This document shows, in pieces, positions 8,618-16,219 of a stretch of 64,000 nt of DNA (position 1 is the first letter of the stretch; each line of letters begins with the position of its first letter). Both the position numbers and the translations under genes were made by a program. This DNA comes from Kitasatospora setae KM-6054. GTDB lineage: Bacteria; Actinomycetota; Actinomycetes; Streptomycetales; Streptomycetaceae. Location: assembly GCF_000269985.1 (NCBI RefSeq), contig NC_016109.1:5979001-6043000 (forward strand), in the 5' to 3' direction. The notes beneath the pieces were generated by a model. That model ran no database searches and was not told the origin of the DNA. It was given only the letters and a program-made list of their open reading frames with translations.

Positions 8618-9505
8618 GTGAGCGAGCACAGCGGCACCAGCGGCATCAGCGGGACGGCCTTCCTCAAGGGGCACGGCACCCAGAACGACTTCGTGATCGT
8701 CCCCGACCCGGACGGGCGGATCGACCTCTCGGCGGCGGACGTCGCCGCCCTGTGCGACCGGCGGGCCGGGATCGGCGCGGACGGCGTGCTGCGGGTGGTC
8801 CGCTCGGCGGCCGAGCCCGCGGCGGCCGGGATGGCCGGGCAGGCCGAGTGGTTCATGGACTACCGCAACGCGGACGGCTCGATCGCCGAGATGTGCGGCA
8901 ACGGGGTGCGGGTCTTCGCCCGCTACCTGGTGCACGCCGGGCACGCCGGGTCCGGCGAGCTGGCGGTGGCCACCCGGGGCGGCGTGAAGCGGGTGCGGAT
9001 CGCCGCGGACGCCCCCGACGGCACCCCCGGCGACGTCACCGTCGACATGGGCCGCGCCGCCTTCCCCGGCCCGGACGGCGTCACCGTCACGGTGGACGGC
9101 CGCAGCTGGCCCGCGCTGAACGTCAACATGGGCAACCCGCACGCCGTCGCGTTCGTCGAGGACCTGGCGCACGCCGGCCACCTGTACGAGGCCCCGGCCA
9201 CCGCCCCGGCGGGCGCGTACCCGCAGGGCGTCAACGTGGAGTTCGTGGTGGACCGCGGCGAGCGGCACGTCGCGATGCGGGTGCACGAGCGCGGCTCCGG
9301 CGAGACCCGCTCCTGCGGCACCGGCGCCTGCGCCGTCGCGGTGGCGGCGATCCGGCGGGACGGCGCCGACCCGGCGGCGACCGGCGAGGCGGTCCGCTAC
9401 ACGGTGGACGTGCCCGGCGGGCGGCTGGTGATCGAGGAGTTCCCGGACGGCCGGATCGAGATGACCGGGCCCGCCGTGATCGTCGCGGAGGGCGTGCTCG
9501 CCTGA
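8618..9505 (+). CDS. dapF: Diaminopimelate epimerase
   Basis: A 295-residue PLP-independent racemase converting LL- to meso-diaminopimelate for lysine and peptidoglycan (streptomycetes then use LL-DAP in the wall and meso-DAP for lysine). Both catalytic thiols are visible: Cys93 in MCGNGVR and Cys233 in SCGTGA. GHGTQNDF at the N-terminus and NMGNPHAV are further family motifs. Starting at GTG 8618 gives full family length with a short Ser/Gly leader. It is followed by a 176-nt gap before rshA. Confidence 0.96.
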   Translation: MSEHSGTSGISGTAFLKGHGTQNDFVIVPDPDGRIDLSAADVAALCDRRAGIGADGVLRVVRSAAEPAAAGMAGQAEWFMDYRNADGSIAEMCGNGVRVFARYLVHAGHAGSGELAVATRGGVKRVRIAADAPDGTPGDVTVDMGRAAFPGPDGVTVTVDGRSWPALNVNMGNPHAVAFVEDLAHAGHLYEAPATAPAGAYPQGVNVEFVVDRGERHVAMRVHERGSGETRSCGTGACAVAVAAIRRDGADPAATGEAVRYTVDVPGGRLVIEEFPDGRIEMTGPAVIVAEGVLA

Positions 9506-9681
9506 CGGCCGGTCAGCGCGACGCGCGGTCAGCTCCCGCTTCCCAGACCGCCGTCCGGCTAATCCGCCCGTTCGGGTGATCCGGGTGACAGAGGGGAAGC
9601 GGGGGCTCGCGCAACGTGCTCTGCTCGGTAGCATGGACCACCGGGTCGGCCGTCGCTCCGGTGTTGCTGCCGGAGGTGCAG

Positions 9682-11931
9682 ATGACCATCCGCTCCGAGT
9701 TGGCGGGTTCGCCGTCCAAGCAGCAGGCGGGCCGGTTCAGCCGGGCGGCGCTCGGCCGGGCCGGCCGGGCGGCGCTGCTCGCCACCGGGCGGACCCCGGT
9801 GCCGGACGCCATCGAGCCGATCGTCCAGGCCCACCGGGTGCACCACCCGCAGGCCGACGTACCGCTGCTGACCAGGGCGTACCGGCTCGCCGAGGAGAGC
9901 CACCGGGGGCAGACCCGGAAGAGCGGCGAACCGTACATCACCCACCCGCTCGCGGTGACGATGATCCTCGCCCAGCTCGGCGCGGACACCACCACGCTGG
10001 TCGCCTCGCTGCTGCACGACACCGTCGAGGACACCGAGGTGACGCTGGAGCAGGTCGCCGAGGACTTCGGGCCCGAGGTCGCCTACCTGGTCGACGGCGT
10101 CACCAAACTGGAGAAGGTCGACTTCGGGGCCGCCGCCGAGCCCGAGACCTTCCGCAAGATGCTGGTCGCCACCGGCGACGACGTCCGGGTGATGGTGATC
10201 AAGCTCGCCGACCGGCTGCACAACATGCGCACCATCCGGCACATGCGGCCGGCCAGCCAGGTGCGGATCGCCAACGTCACCCGGGACGTGCTGATCCCGC
10301 TCGCCGAACGGCTCGGCATCCAGGTGGTCAAGGCCGAGCTGGAGGACATCGTCTTCGCCACCCTGCACCCCGAGGAGTACGAGCACACCGGCACGGTGGC
10401 CGGCGGCTGGGCGGACGGCGTGCTCGCCCCGTTCGCCGCCGAGCTCGGCCGCCAGCTCACCGAGGCCGGGATCCCGGCCGCCGTCACCGTCCGGCCCCGG
10501 CACCTGGTCTCGCTGCACCGGGTGCTGATCAAGCGCGGCGGCCCGGACGGCGCCGGGCTGCGGCCCGCCGACTTCGGCCGGCTGCTGGTGGTGGTCGAGG
10601 ACAACGCCGACTGCTACGCCGTGCTCGGCGAACTGCACACCTGCTGGACGCCGCTGCCCGGCGAGTTCAAGGACTTCGTCGCCGCCCCCAAGTTCAACCT
10701 CTACCAGTCGCTGCACACCGCGGTCGCGCTGCCCGGCGGCGAGGTGGTCGAGGTGCTGGTCCGCACCCGGCGGATGCACGAGGTCGCCGAGACCGGCGTG
10801 GTCGCCCTCGGCGACCCGCGCACCGACCGGCCGCACACCGCCGACGACCCCGAGGACCGCACCGACCCGGCCCGCCCCGGCTGGCTGGCCCGGCTGCTCG
10901 ACTGGCAGCAGGACACCCCCGACCCGGACGCCTTCTGGTCCGCGCTCACCGCCGACCTGCGCGACGACCGCGAGATCACCGCCGTCACCGAGGACGGCGC
11001 CACCCTGCACCTGCCGACCGGCTCCAGCTGCCTGGACGCCGCCTACCTGATCGGCGAGGAGACCGGCCACCGATGTATCGGCGCCCGGGTCAACGGCCGG
11101 CTCGCCGCGCTCTCCACCCAGCTCCGCGACGGCGACGTGCTGGGCCTGCTCACCGCCCCCGAGGGCGAGGACAGCTGGCCCGACCCGGAGTGGCTCGACT
11201 ACCTGCGCACCCCCGGCGCCCGGCTCGCCGTCGAACGGCGGCTGGCCGCCCGTCCGGCCGTCGCCGAACCGCCCGCGCCACCCGCCGTCCCGGCCCCCGC
11301 CGCGCCGCCCGCGCCGCCCGCCGCCGGGGCCGTCTCGCCCGCGGAGGTGCCGGAACTGCCCGGCGCCGCCGTCCGGTTGGCCCGCTGCTGCACGCCCGTC
11401 CCGCCGGACGAGGTGACCGGCATCGTGCTGCGCGGCGGGGCCGTCGCGGTGCACCGGGCGGGCTGCCCCACCGGCGTCCGGATGCTGCGCGGCGGCCGCC
11501 GCCCCGCCGAGGTCCGCTGGCTGCCCGGCGGCGCCCCGCAGTGGGGCTACCGGGCCACCCTGCACGCCGAGGCGCTCAACCGCCCCCGGCTGCTCGCCGA
11601 CCTGACCGAGGCGATCTCCGGCGAGGGCGTGTCGATCTTCTCCGCCGAGGTCGAGCCGCCCCGCCAGCTGCGGGTCCGGCACAGCTACACCCTGGAACTG
11701 CCGGACGCGGCGGCGCTGCCCGCGGTGATGCGGGCGATGCTCCGGGTGTCGGGCGTGTACGACGTCTACCGGCCCAGCGGGCCGGAGGAGACGGCGGGGG
11801 CGGGCGCCGGGGGCGAGGAGGCCCCTGGTAAAAGGGATGACTCGGACACCGCGGACGTGCAACCATCGTGGGGAATTCACGGCGGCTCCGCCGTGTTGTC
11901 CGAGAGCACGATCCGATCAACCCAAGGATGA
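9682..11931 (+). CDS. rshA: RelA/SpoT homologue RshA, (p)ppGpp hydrolase with altered synthetase domain
   Basis: A 749-residue multi-domain Rel protein, matching the second relA/spoT homologue of Streptomyces, located between dapF and hflX. The HD hydrolase domain looks intact: His112-Asp113 in LLHDTVEDT and the KLADRLHNMRT motif. The synthetase domain (about 270-370) keeps GEFKDFVAAPKFNLYQSLHT and the Glu of VEVLVRT, but the nucleotide-binding stretch reads VRPRHLVSLHRVL, the usual DLxxxR segment reads DFGRLL, and the HW after AExG is missing. TGS (LPTGSSCLDAA), a zinc-finger-like ARCCTPVPPDE region and an ACT domain follow. ATG 9682 has GGAGGTGCAG upstream. The last 30 or so codons run through the hflX leader. 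Confidence 0.9.
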   Translation: MTIRSELAGSPSKQQAGRFSRAALGRAGRAALLATGRTPVPDAIEPIVQAHRVHHPQADVPLLTRAYRLAEESHRGQTRKSGEPYITHPLAVTMILAQLGADTTTLVASLLHDTVEDTEVTLEQVAEDFGPEVAYLVDGVTKLEKVDFGAAAEPETFRKMLVATGDDVRVMVIKLADRLHNMRTIRHMRPASQVRIANVTRDVLIPLAERLGIQVVKAELEDIVFATLHPEEYEHTGTVAGGWADGVLAPFAAELGRQLTEAGIPAAVTVRPRHLVSLHRVLIKRGGPDGAGLRPADFGRLLVVVEDNADCYAVLGELHTCWTPLPGEFKDFVAAPKFNLYQSLHTAVALPGGEVVEVLVRTRRMHEVAETGVVALGDPRTDRPHTADDPEDRTDPARPGWLARLLDWQQDTPDPDAFWSALTADLRDDREITAVTEDGATLHLPTGSSCLDAAYLIGEETGHRCIGARVNGRLAALSTQLRDGDVLGLLTAPEGEDSWPDPEWLDYLRTPGARLAVERRLAARPAVAEPPAPPAVPAPAAPPAPPAAGAVSPAEVPELPGAAVRLARCCTPVPPDEVTGIVLRGGAVAVHRAGCPTGVRMLRGGRRPAEVRWLPGGAPQWGYRATLHAEALNRPRLLADLTEAISGEGVSIFSAEVEPPRQLRVRHSYTLELPDAAALPAVMRAMLRVSGVYDVYRPSGPEETAGAGAGGEEAPGKRDDSDTADVQPSWGIHGGSAVLSESTIRSTQG
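11878..11895 (+). promoter_or_regulatory. Small hairpin in the hflX leader, inside the rshA 3' end
   Basis: CACGGCG and CGCCGTG pair around a GCTC loop 37 nt upstream of the hflX start and within the last codons of rshA. It may affect hflX translation or mRNA processing; function is inferred. Confidence 0.35.
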
Positions 11932-11932
11932 A

Positions 11933-13432
11933 ATGACCTCCACGTTCGACAGCCGCACCCGATCGGGCGAGTCCGCCAACCGACTCGCCGACCTCAAGGC
12001 GGAAGCCCTGATGGACGAGGACCTCGCGGCGATCGACGAGGGCCTCGGCAACTACGACGGAGCGCAGTACGACCGCACCGAGCGCGCCGCGCTCCGCCGC
12101 GTCGCCGGCCTCTCCACCGAACTCCAGGACGTCACCGAAGTCGAGTACCGCCAGCTCCGGCTGGAGCGCGTGGTGCTCGTCGGCGTGTGGACGGACGGCA
12201 CGCTGGAGGAGGCGGAGAACTCGATGGCCGAGCTCGCCGCCCTCGCCGAGACGGCCGGCTCCGAGGTCCTGGACGGCGTGATCCAGCGCCGTGACAAGCC
12301 CGACGCCGCCACCTACATCGGCTCCGGCAAGGCCAAGGAGCTGCGCGACATCGTCGCCTCCACCGGCGCCGACACCGTGGTCTGCGACGGCGAGCTCACC
12401 CCCGGCCAGCTGATCCACCTCGAAGACGTGGTCAAGGTCAAGGTCGTCGACCGCACCGCCCTGATCCTGGACATCTTCGCCCAGCACGCCAAGTCCCGAG
12501 AGGGCAAGGCGCAGGTCTCGCTCGCGCAGATGCAGTACATGCTCCCGCGCCTGCGCGGCTGGGGCCAGTCGCTGTCCCGGCAGATGGGTGGCGGTGGCTC
12601 CGGCACCTCGGGCGGCGGCATGGCCACCCGCGGTCCCGGTGAGACCAAGATCGAGACCGACCGGCGGCGGATCCGCGAGAAGATGGCGAAGCTCCGCAAG
12701 GAGATCGCCGAGATGAAGAAGGGCCGCGACACCAAGCGGCAGGAGCGGCGGCGCAACCACGTCCCCTCGGTGGCCATCGCCGGCTACACCAACGCCGGCA
12801 AGTCCTCGCTGCTCAACCGGCTCACCGGGGCCGGCGTCCTGGTGGAGAACGCCCTGTTCGCCACCCTGGACCCGACCGTCCGCCGGGCCGAGACCCCGAG
12901 CGGCCGGCTCTACACGCTGGCCGACACCGTCGGCTTCGTCCGGCACCTGCCGCACCACCTGGTCGAGGCGTTCCGCTCCACCATGGAGGAGGTCGGCGAC
13001 GCCGACCTGATCCTGCACGTGGTGGACGGCTCGCACCCCGAGCCGGAGACCCAGCTCGCCGCCGTCCGCGAGGTGATCGTCTCGGTCGACGCGCAGAACG
13101 TGCCGGAGATCGTGGTGATCAACAAGGCCGACGCGGCGGACCCGCTGGTCCTCCAGCGCCTGCTGCGCCGCGAGCCGCACGCCATCGTGGTGTCGGCCCG
13201 CAGCGGCCAGGGCATCGAGGAACTGCTCGCCCTGATCGACCGGGAACTGCCGCACCCCGCGGTGGAGGTCACGGTCCTGGTGCCGTACACCCGCGGCGAC
13301 CTGGTCTCCCGGGTGCACGCCGAGGGCGAGCTGCTCTCCACCGAGCACACCGCCGACGGTACCCTGCTGCACGCCAAGGTCGCCACCGTGCTGGCCGCCG
13401 AGCTGGAGCGGTACGCGGTCGTCACGGCCTGA
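11933..13432 (+). CDS. hflX: GTPase HflX
   Basis: A 499-residue ribosome-associated GTPase that splits stalled or hibernating ribosomes after stress. After a streptomycete N-terminal extension come the HflX subdomain ending RGPGETKIETDRRRI, the coiled linker RRIREKMAKLRKEI, and the G domain with G1 GYTNAGKSS (Gly284 onward), G3 DTVGF and G4 NKAD. ATG 11933 follows AAGGA by 5 nt and overlaps no rshA codon (rshA stops at 11931), so coupling is possible. Ends 6 nt before a long perfect palindrome that acts as terminator. Confidence 0.95.
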   Translation: MTSTFDSRTRSGESANRLADLKAEALMDEDLAAIDEGLGNYDGAQYDRTERAALRRVAGLSTELQDVTEVEYRQLRLERVVLVGVWTDGTLEEAENSMAELAALAETAGSEVLDGVIQRRDKPDAATYIGSGKAKELRDIVASTGADTVVCDGELTPGQLIHLEDVVKVKVVDRTALILDIFAQHAKSREGKAQVSLAQMQYMLPRLRGWGQSLSRQMGGGGSGTSGGGMATRGPGETKIETDRRRIREKMAKLRKEIAEMKKGRDTKRQERRRNHVPSVAIAGYTNAGKSSLLNRLTGAGVLVENALFATLDPTVRRAETPSGRLYTLADTVGFVRHLPHHLVEAFRSTMEEVGDADLILHVVDGSHPEPETQLAAVREVIVSVDAQNVPEIVVINKADAADPLVLQRLLRREPHAIVVSARSGQGIEELLALIDRELPHPAVEVTVLVPYTRGDLVSRVHAEGELLSTEHTADGTLLHAKVATVLAAELERYAVVTA

Positions 13433-13438
13433 CGACCG

Positions 13439-13506
13439 GGCCGAGCGCATGCGGAAGGGCGGCCCACCCCCGCGGGGGTGGGCCGCCCTTCCGCATGCGC
13501 TCGGCC
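13439..13506. terminator. 68-nt perfect palindrome between hflX and the protease gene
   Basis: Every base from 13439 to 13472 is complementary to 13506 down to 13473 (34 bp), with no unpaired loop in the DNA. In RNA it folds into a very stable hairpin in both directions, suiting a shared terminator for the two convergent genes. Confidence 0.85.
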
Positions 13507-13540
13507 TTACCTGGCCTTATCCGGCCTTACTTGGCCTTGG
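13503..13540. repeat. Four GGCCTTA words at 10-bp spacing
   Basis: GGCCTTA-like words start at 13503, 13513, 13523 and 13533. Each of the first three contains a TAA stop on the minus strand, and the third supplies the stop of the protease gene (13527-13529). Confidence 0.6.
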
Positions 13541-14678
13541 CGAGGAAGCCGTCGAACATCTTCTTGGCGTCCGGGCCGAGGCTCGGGCCGGCCAGCCAGT
13601 GGCTGCCGTTGTCGCCGATCGAGACGTTCGAGAACAGCATCCGCTTGCCGTTCTGCTCGGTGAACCAGCCGCCGCCGGAGGAGCCGCCGGTCATGTTGCA
13701 GCCCATCATCATCATCGGCGGCCGCGAGGGGTCGAAGACGAACGGCGTGAGCTTCACGTTGGAGTCGCAGTGCTCCAGCTCCTGGCCGTCGAACGGCTTC
13801 CCGGCCGGGTAGCCGTACGCCTTCGGCGCGGTCAGGTCGGTCGACTTGGCGCCGAACAGGACCGGCACCGAGCCGCCGACGGTCTCCTCCAGCGAGCGCT
13901 TGGAACCGTCGATGTTGGTCACCCGGACCACCGCGAAGTCGAACTGGTTGGCCGAGGTGCCGTGCAGGGTGCCCTCCTTCACCCACTGCGGCATCACCAG
14001 CATGTCGATGGCCAGCCACTGGCCCAGCGGCGCGGCCTCGGCCCAACTGGCGCTCCGGTTGCCGTTGCTGCTGACGCCGGTGCGGTTGTAGCTGGGCGCG
14101 AACAGGAAGTTGGTGAAGTACTTGCCGCCCTTGCCGTCGTGCACGCAGTGCGCGGCGGTCCACACCAGGTTGCTCTTGCCCGGGTGGTCCGGGTCGGAGA
14201 CCACGGTGCCGGAGCAGACCGCGTCGCCCTCGCTGGTCGCGAACCGGATCTTGCCGAGCACCGCGGTGTCCGCGGCGTACGGGTGCTGCTGGGGCCGGGC
14301 CGGGATGGTCGCCGGCAGGACCACGTCACGCAGCCCGGGCGCCTTCTCGTCGGTCGAGATCTGGGTGCCCTTCGACGGGTCGCCCGGGGTCTTCTTGTTC
14401 CAGTAGTTCCGGATCGCGTCGATGTCCTCCGGCTTGAAGCCGTTCTGGGACGCCCACTTCTTCCAGTCGTCGCCGGTCCAGCTCTGTACGTCGGAGAGGT
14501 ACTTCTGCAGGTCGGCGACGTCCACCGAGTCCTTCGCGGAGTCGCCGGCGGCGGCCGAGGAGACGGCCGGCTTCGGGTCCTGCTTGGAACAGGCGGCGGT
14601 GCTGACGGCGAGCACCGTCACCAGGGCGGCCGCGGCCGCCTTCCGGAACCGGTGGATCGGGCGGTGCTGGTCGGTCAT
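13527..14678 (-). CDS. Secreted trypsin-like serine protease lipoprotein
   Basis: A 383-residue S1-family protease. The lipobox VSTAAC near residue 29 indicates a lipoprotein fixed to the outer membrane face. The catalytic set is visible: His in TAAHCVHDG, Asp in NQFDFAVVRV and Ser in GGSSGGGWF. The N-terminal segment before the domain has a WxxxxWxxFxxxxxxA-like pattern (SWTGDDWKKWASQNGF) shared with the next gene. Length and motifs resemble the actinomycete trypsin_2/V8-like group. It is the downstream member of a tandem pair transcribed leftwards; 97 nt separate it from its paralogue. Substrate unknown. Confidence 0.88.
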   Translation of the reverse strand: MTDQHRPIHRFRKAAAAALVTVLAVSTAACSKQDPKPAVSSAAAGDSAKDSVDVADLQKYLSDVQSWTGDDWKKWASQNGFKPEDIDAIRNYWNKKTPGDPSKGTQISTDEKAPGLRDVVLPATIPARPQQHPYAADTAVLGKIRFATSEGDAVCSGTVVSDPDHPGKSNLVWTAAHCVHDGKGGKYFTNFLFAPSYNRTGVSSNGNRSASWAEAAPLGQWLAIDMLVMPQWVKEGTLHGTSANQFDFAVVRVTNIDGSKRSLEETVGGSVPVLFGAKSTDLTAPKAYGYPAGKPFDGQELEHCDSNVKLTPFVFDPSRPPMMMMGCNMTGGSSGGGWFTEQNGKRMLFSNVSIGDNGSHWLAGPSLGPDAKKMFDGFLAKAK

Positions 14679-14696
14679 GGGTCTTTCCCCCGTGCT

Positions 14697-14724
14697 GGTC
14701 GCTGGTCGTTGGTCGCTGGTCGTG
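14697..14724. repeat. 4 x 7-bp tandem repeat
   Basis: Units GGTCGCT, GGTCGTT, GGTCGCT and GGTCGTG follow one another in the gap between the two protease genes. Confidence 0.7.
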
Positions 14725-14775
14725 TCGAAGTGGATCGGGAGCGGCGGCGGGACCCGCCGTCCCGGGGGAGCCGGC

Positions 14776-15960
14776 TCACTGCCGGGAGAGGTAGGCCAGC
14801 GCCTGGCGGGCCACGTCCTCCAGGTAGGGGCCGTTCAGGGCGGTGTGCGCCGAGGTGCCGATCGAGGTGTTGCTGACCAGCCGCTGGCGGCCGTCCGGGC
14901 CGTCGGCGAACCAGCCGCCGCCCGAGGCGCCGGCCGTCATGGTGCAGCCGATCACCAGCATCGGCGGCCGGGCCGGGTCGAAGCTGCGCGAACCCGGCCG
15001 GCCGGAGTCGCAGCGCTCCAACTCCTGCCCGTCGAACGGCGCCACCGCCGGGTACCCCCAGGCCTGGATCGCCAACCGCTCGCGCGGGGCGTCGAACCAG
15101 ACCGGTACGGCGGTGCCGACCGCCTCCTCCAGCGAGCGGGTCTCGCCCTCCGGGCCGCGCACCTTGACCACCGCGAAGTCGTACTGGTTCGCGGCGTCCC
15201 CGCCCCTGGTGCCCTCGGTGGTCCACAGCGGCGAGGTGATCACCTTGTCGGCCCACCACTGCCCGAGCGGCGCGACCTCGGCCAGCGTCGCCTTCCGGTG
15301 GTCGCTGGCCGCGCCGGAGCTGTTGTACGCCGGCACGAACACCAGGTTCTTGTACCAGTCGCCGCCCCTGCCCTCGTGCACGCAGTGCGCGGCCGTCCAC
15401 ACCAGGTCGCTCTTCCCCGGGTGCGCCGGGTCGGCGACCACGGTGGCCGAGCACTGGCCGGTGCCGCCGCCCGGCGCGGTCATGAAGACCTTCCCGGACG
15501 CCGGGTAGCTGGTGTACGGGCGCGGCACCGGCTGCGCGGCCACCGGGGGCGGCGCGTACGGCGCCCCGGACGCGGACGGCGCCCCGGACGCTCCGGCGGG
15601 CGACGGCGAGCCGCCCTCCGGAGCGCCCGCCGACGGCGAAGGCGAAGGCGACGGCGACAGCGGCGACGGCACGGCCGAGGCCGACCCCGACGCCGGGGCC
15701 GACGGCTCCGCGGCCGGGGCGGGCTGCCGCGGCGGCGCCTGGTCCATCCGCTCGGCGCTCCACAGGCCCGGCACCACCTGGTTGTGGAAGCCGTGCCGCT
15801 GCGCCCAGCGGTCCCACTCGCCGGCGCCCCACTGCCGCAACTCGGCGAAGCCGCGCGGGTTCCCGTCGTCGCCGCCCCCGCCGCCGGACGTGCAGGCGCT
15901 CGCGCCCCCGGCGGCCAGGACGGCCGCGGACAGCGCGGCCACCACCCCCCGTGCCCTCAC
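14776..15960 (-). CDS. Secreted trypsin-like serine protease lipoprotein, paralogue
   Basis: A 394-residue paralogue of the preceding protease. Lipobox GASAC near residue 23; catalytic His in AAHCVHEG, Asp in NQYDFAVVKV, Ser in AGASGGGWF. The front part repeats the WGAGEWDRWAQRHGF pattern seen in the sister gene, so the pair arose by duplication. Unlike the sister, it carries a low-complexity linker of about 60 residues rich in Pro, Ser, Ala and Gly, probably crossing the cell wall or spacing the catalytic domain. It begins at GTG 15960 and is divergent from the siderophore operon. Confidence 0.87.
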   Translation of the reverse strand: MRARGVVAALSAAVLAAGGASACTSGGGGGDDGNPRGFAELRQWGAGEWDRWAQRHGFHNQVVPGLWSAERMDQAPPRQPAPAAEPSAPASGSASAVPSPLSPSPSPSPSAGAPEGGSPSPAGASGAPSASGAPYAPPPVAAQPVPRPYTSYPASGKVFMTAPGGGTGQCSATVVADPAHPGKSDLVWTAAHCVHEGRGGDWYKNLVFVPAYNSSGAASDHRKATLAEVAPLGQWWADKVITSPLWTTEGTRGGDAANQYDFAVVKVRGPEGETRSLEEAVGTAVPVWFDAPRERLAIQAWGYPAVAPFDGQELERCDSGRPGSRSFDPARPPMLVIGCTMTAGASGGGWFADGPDGRQRLVSNTSIGTSAHTALNGPYLEDVARQALAYLSRQ

Positions 15961-16092
15961 CGGCTACCCCCCAAGTCAACGGATCTCTCCCCGGGGACAG
16001 TCTCCCATCCGGGTACGGAGCGCCGGACGTCCGGTGCCCCTGCCGTTGACGTCCGGTCACCGAACCGTGATGGTGACGGTCCGCCAGGGTGC

Positions 16093-16122
16093 CGAACCCT
16101 CACACCGAAGAGTGAGGGTTCG
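16093..16122. promoter_or_regulatory. 11-bp inverted repeat upstream of the siderophore operon
   Basis: CGAACCCTCAC (16093-16103) and GTGAGGGTTCG (16112-16122) are perfect complements around ACCGAAGA. It lies between divergent promoters and could be an operator or a hairpin. It does not match the iron-box consensus. Confidence 0.5.
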
Positions 16123-16172
16123 CCCGAAAACCACCGGAACGAGTGAGCCGATCTTGTGCCCGGCCACCCGGG

Positions 16173-16191
16173 ATAGGTAACCCTTACCCGA
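16173..16191 (+). promoter_or_regulatory. Iron-box-like operator (DmdR/IdeR type)
   Basis: The 19-mer ATAGGTAACCCTTACCCGA has a perfect GGTAA-CCC-TTACC core and agrees with the actinobacterial iron box TTAGGTTAGGCTAACCTAA at about 12 of 19 positions. It lies 28 nt upstream of the first siderophore gene, where an iron-loaded DtxR-family repressor would block transcription. Confidence 0.6.
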
Positions 16192-16219
16192 AGGCAGTCA
16201 CGCGGCTCAAGGAGCGGAT

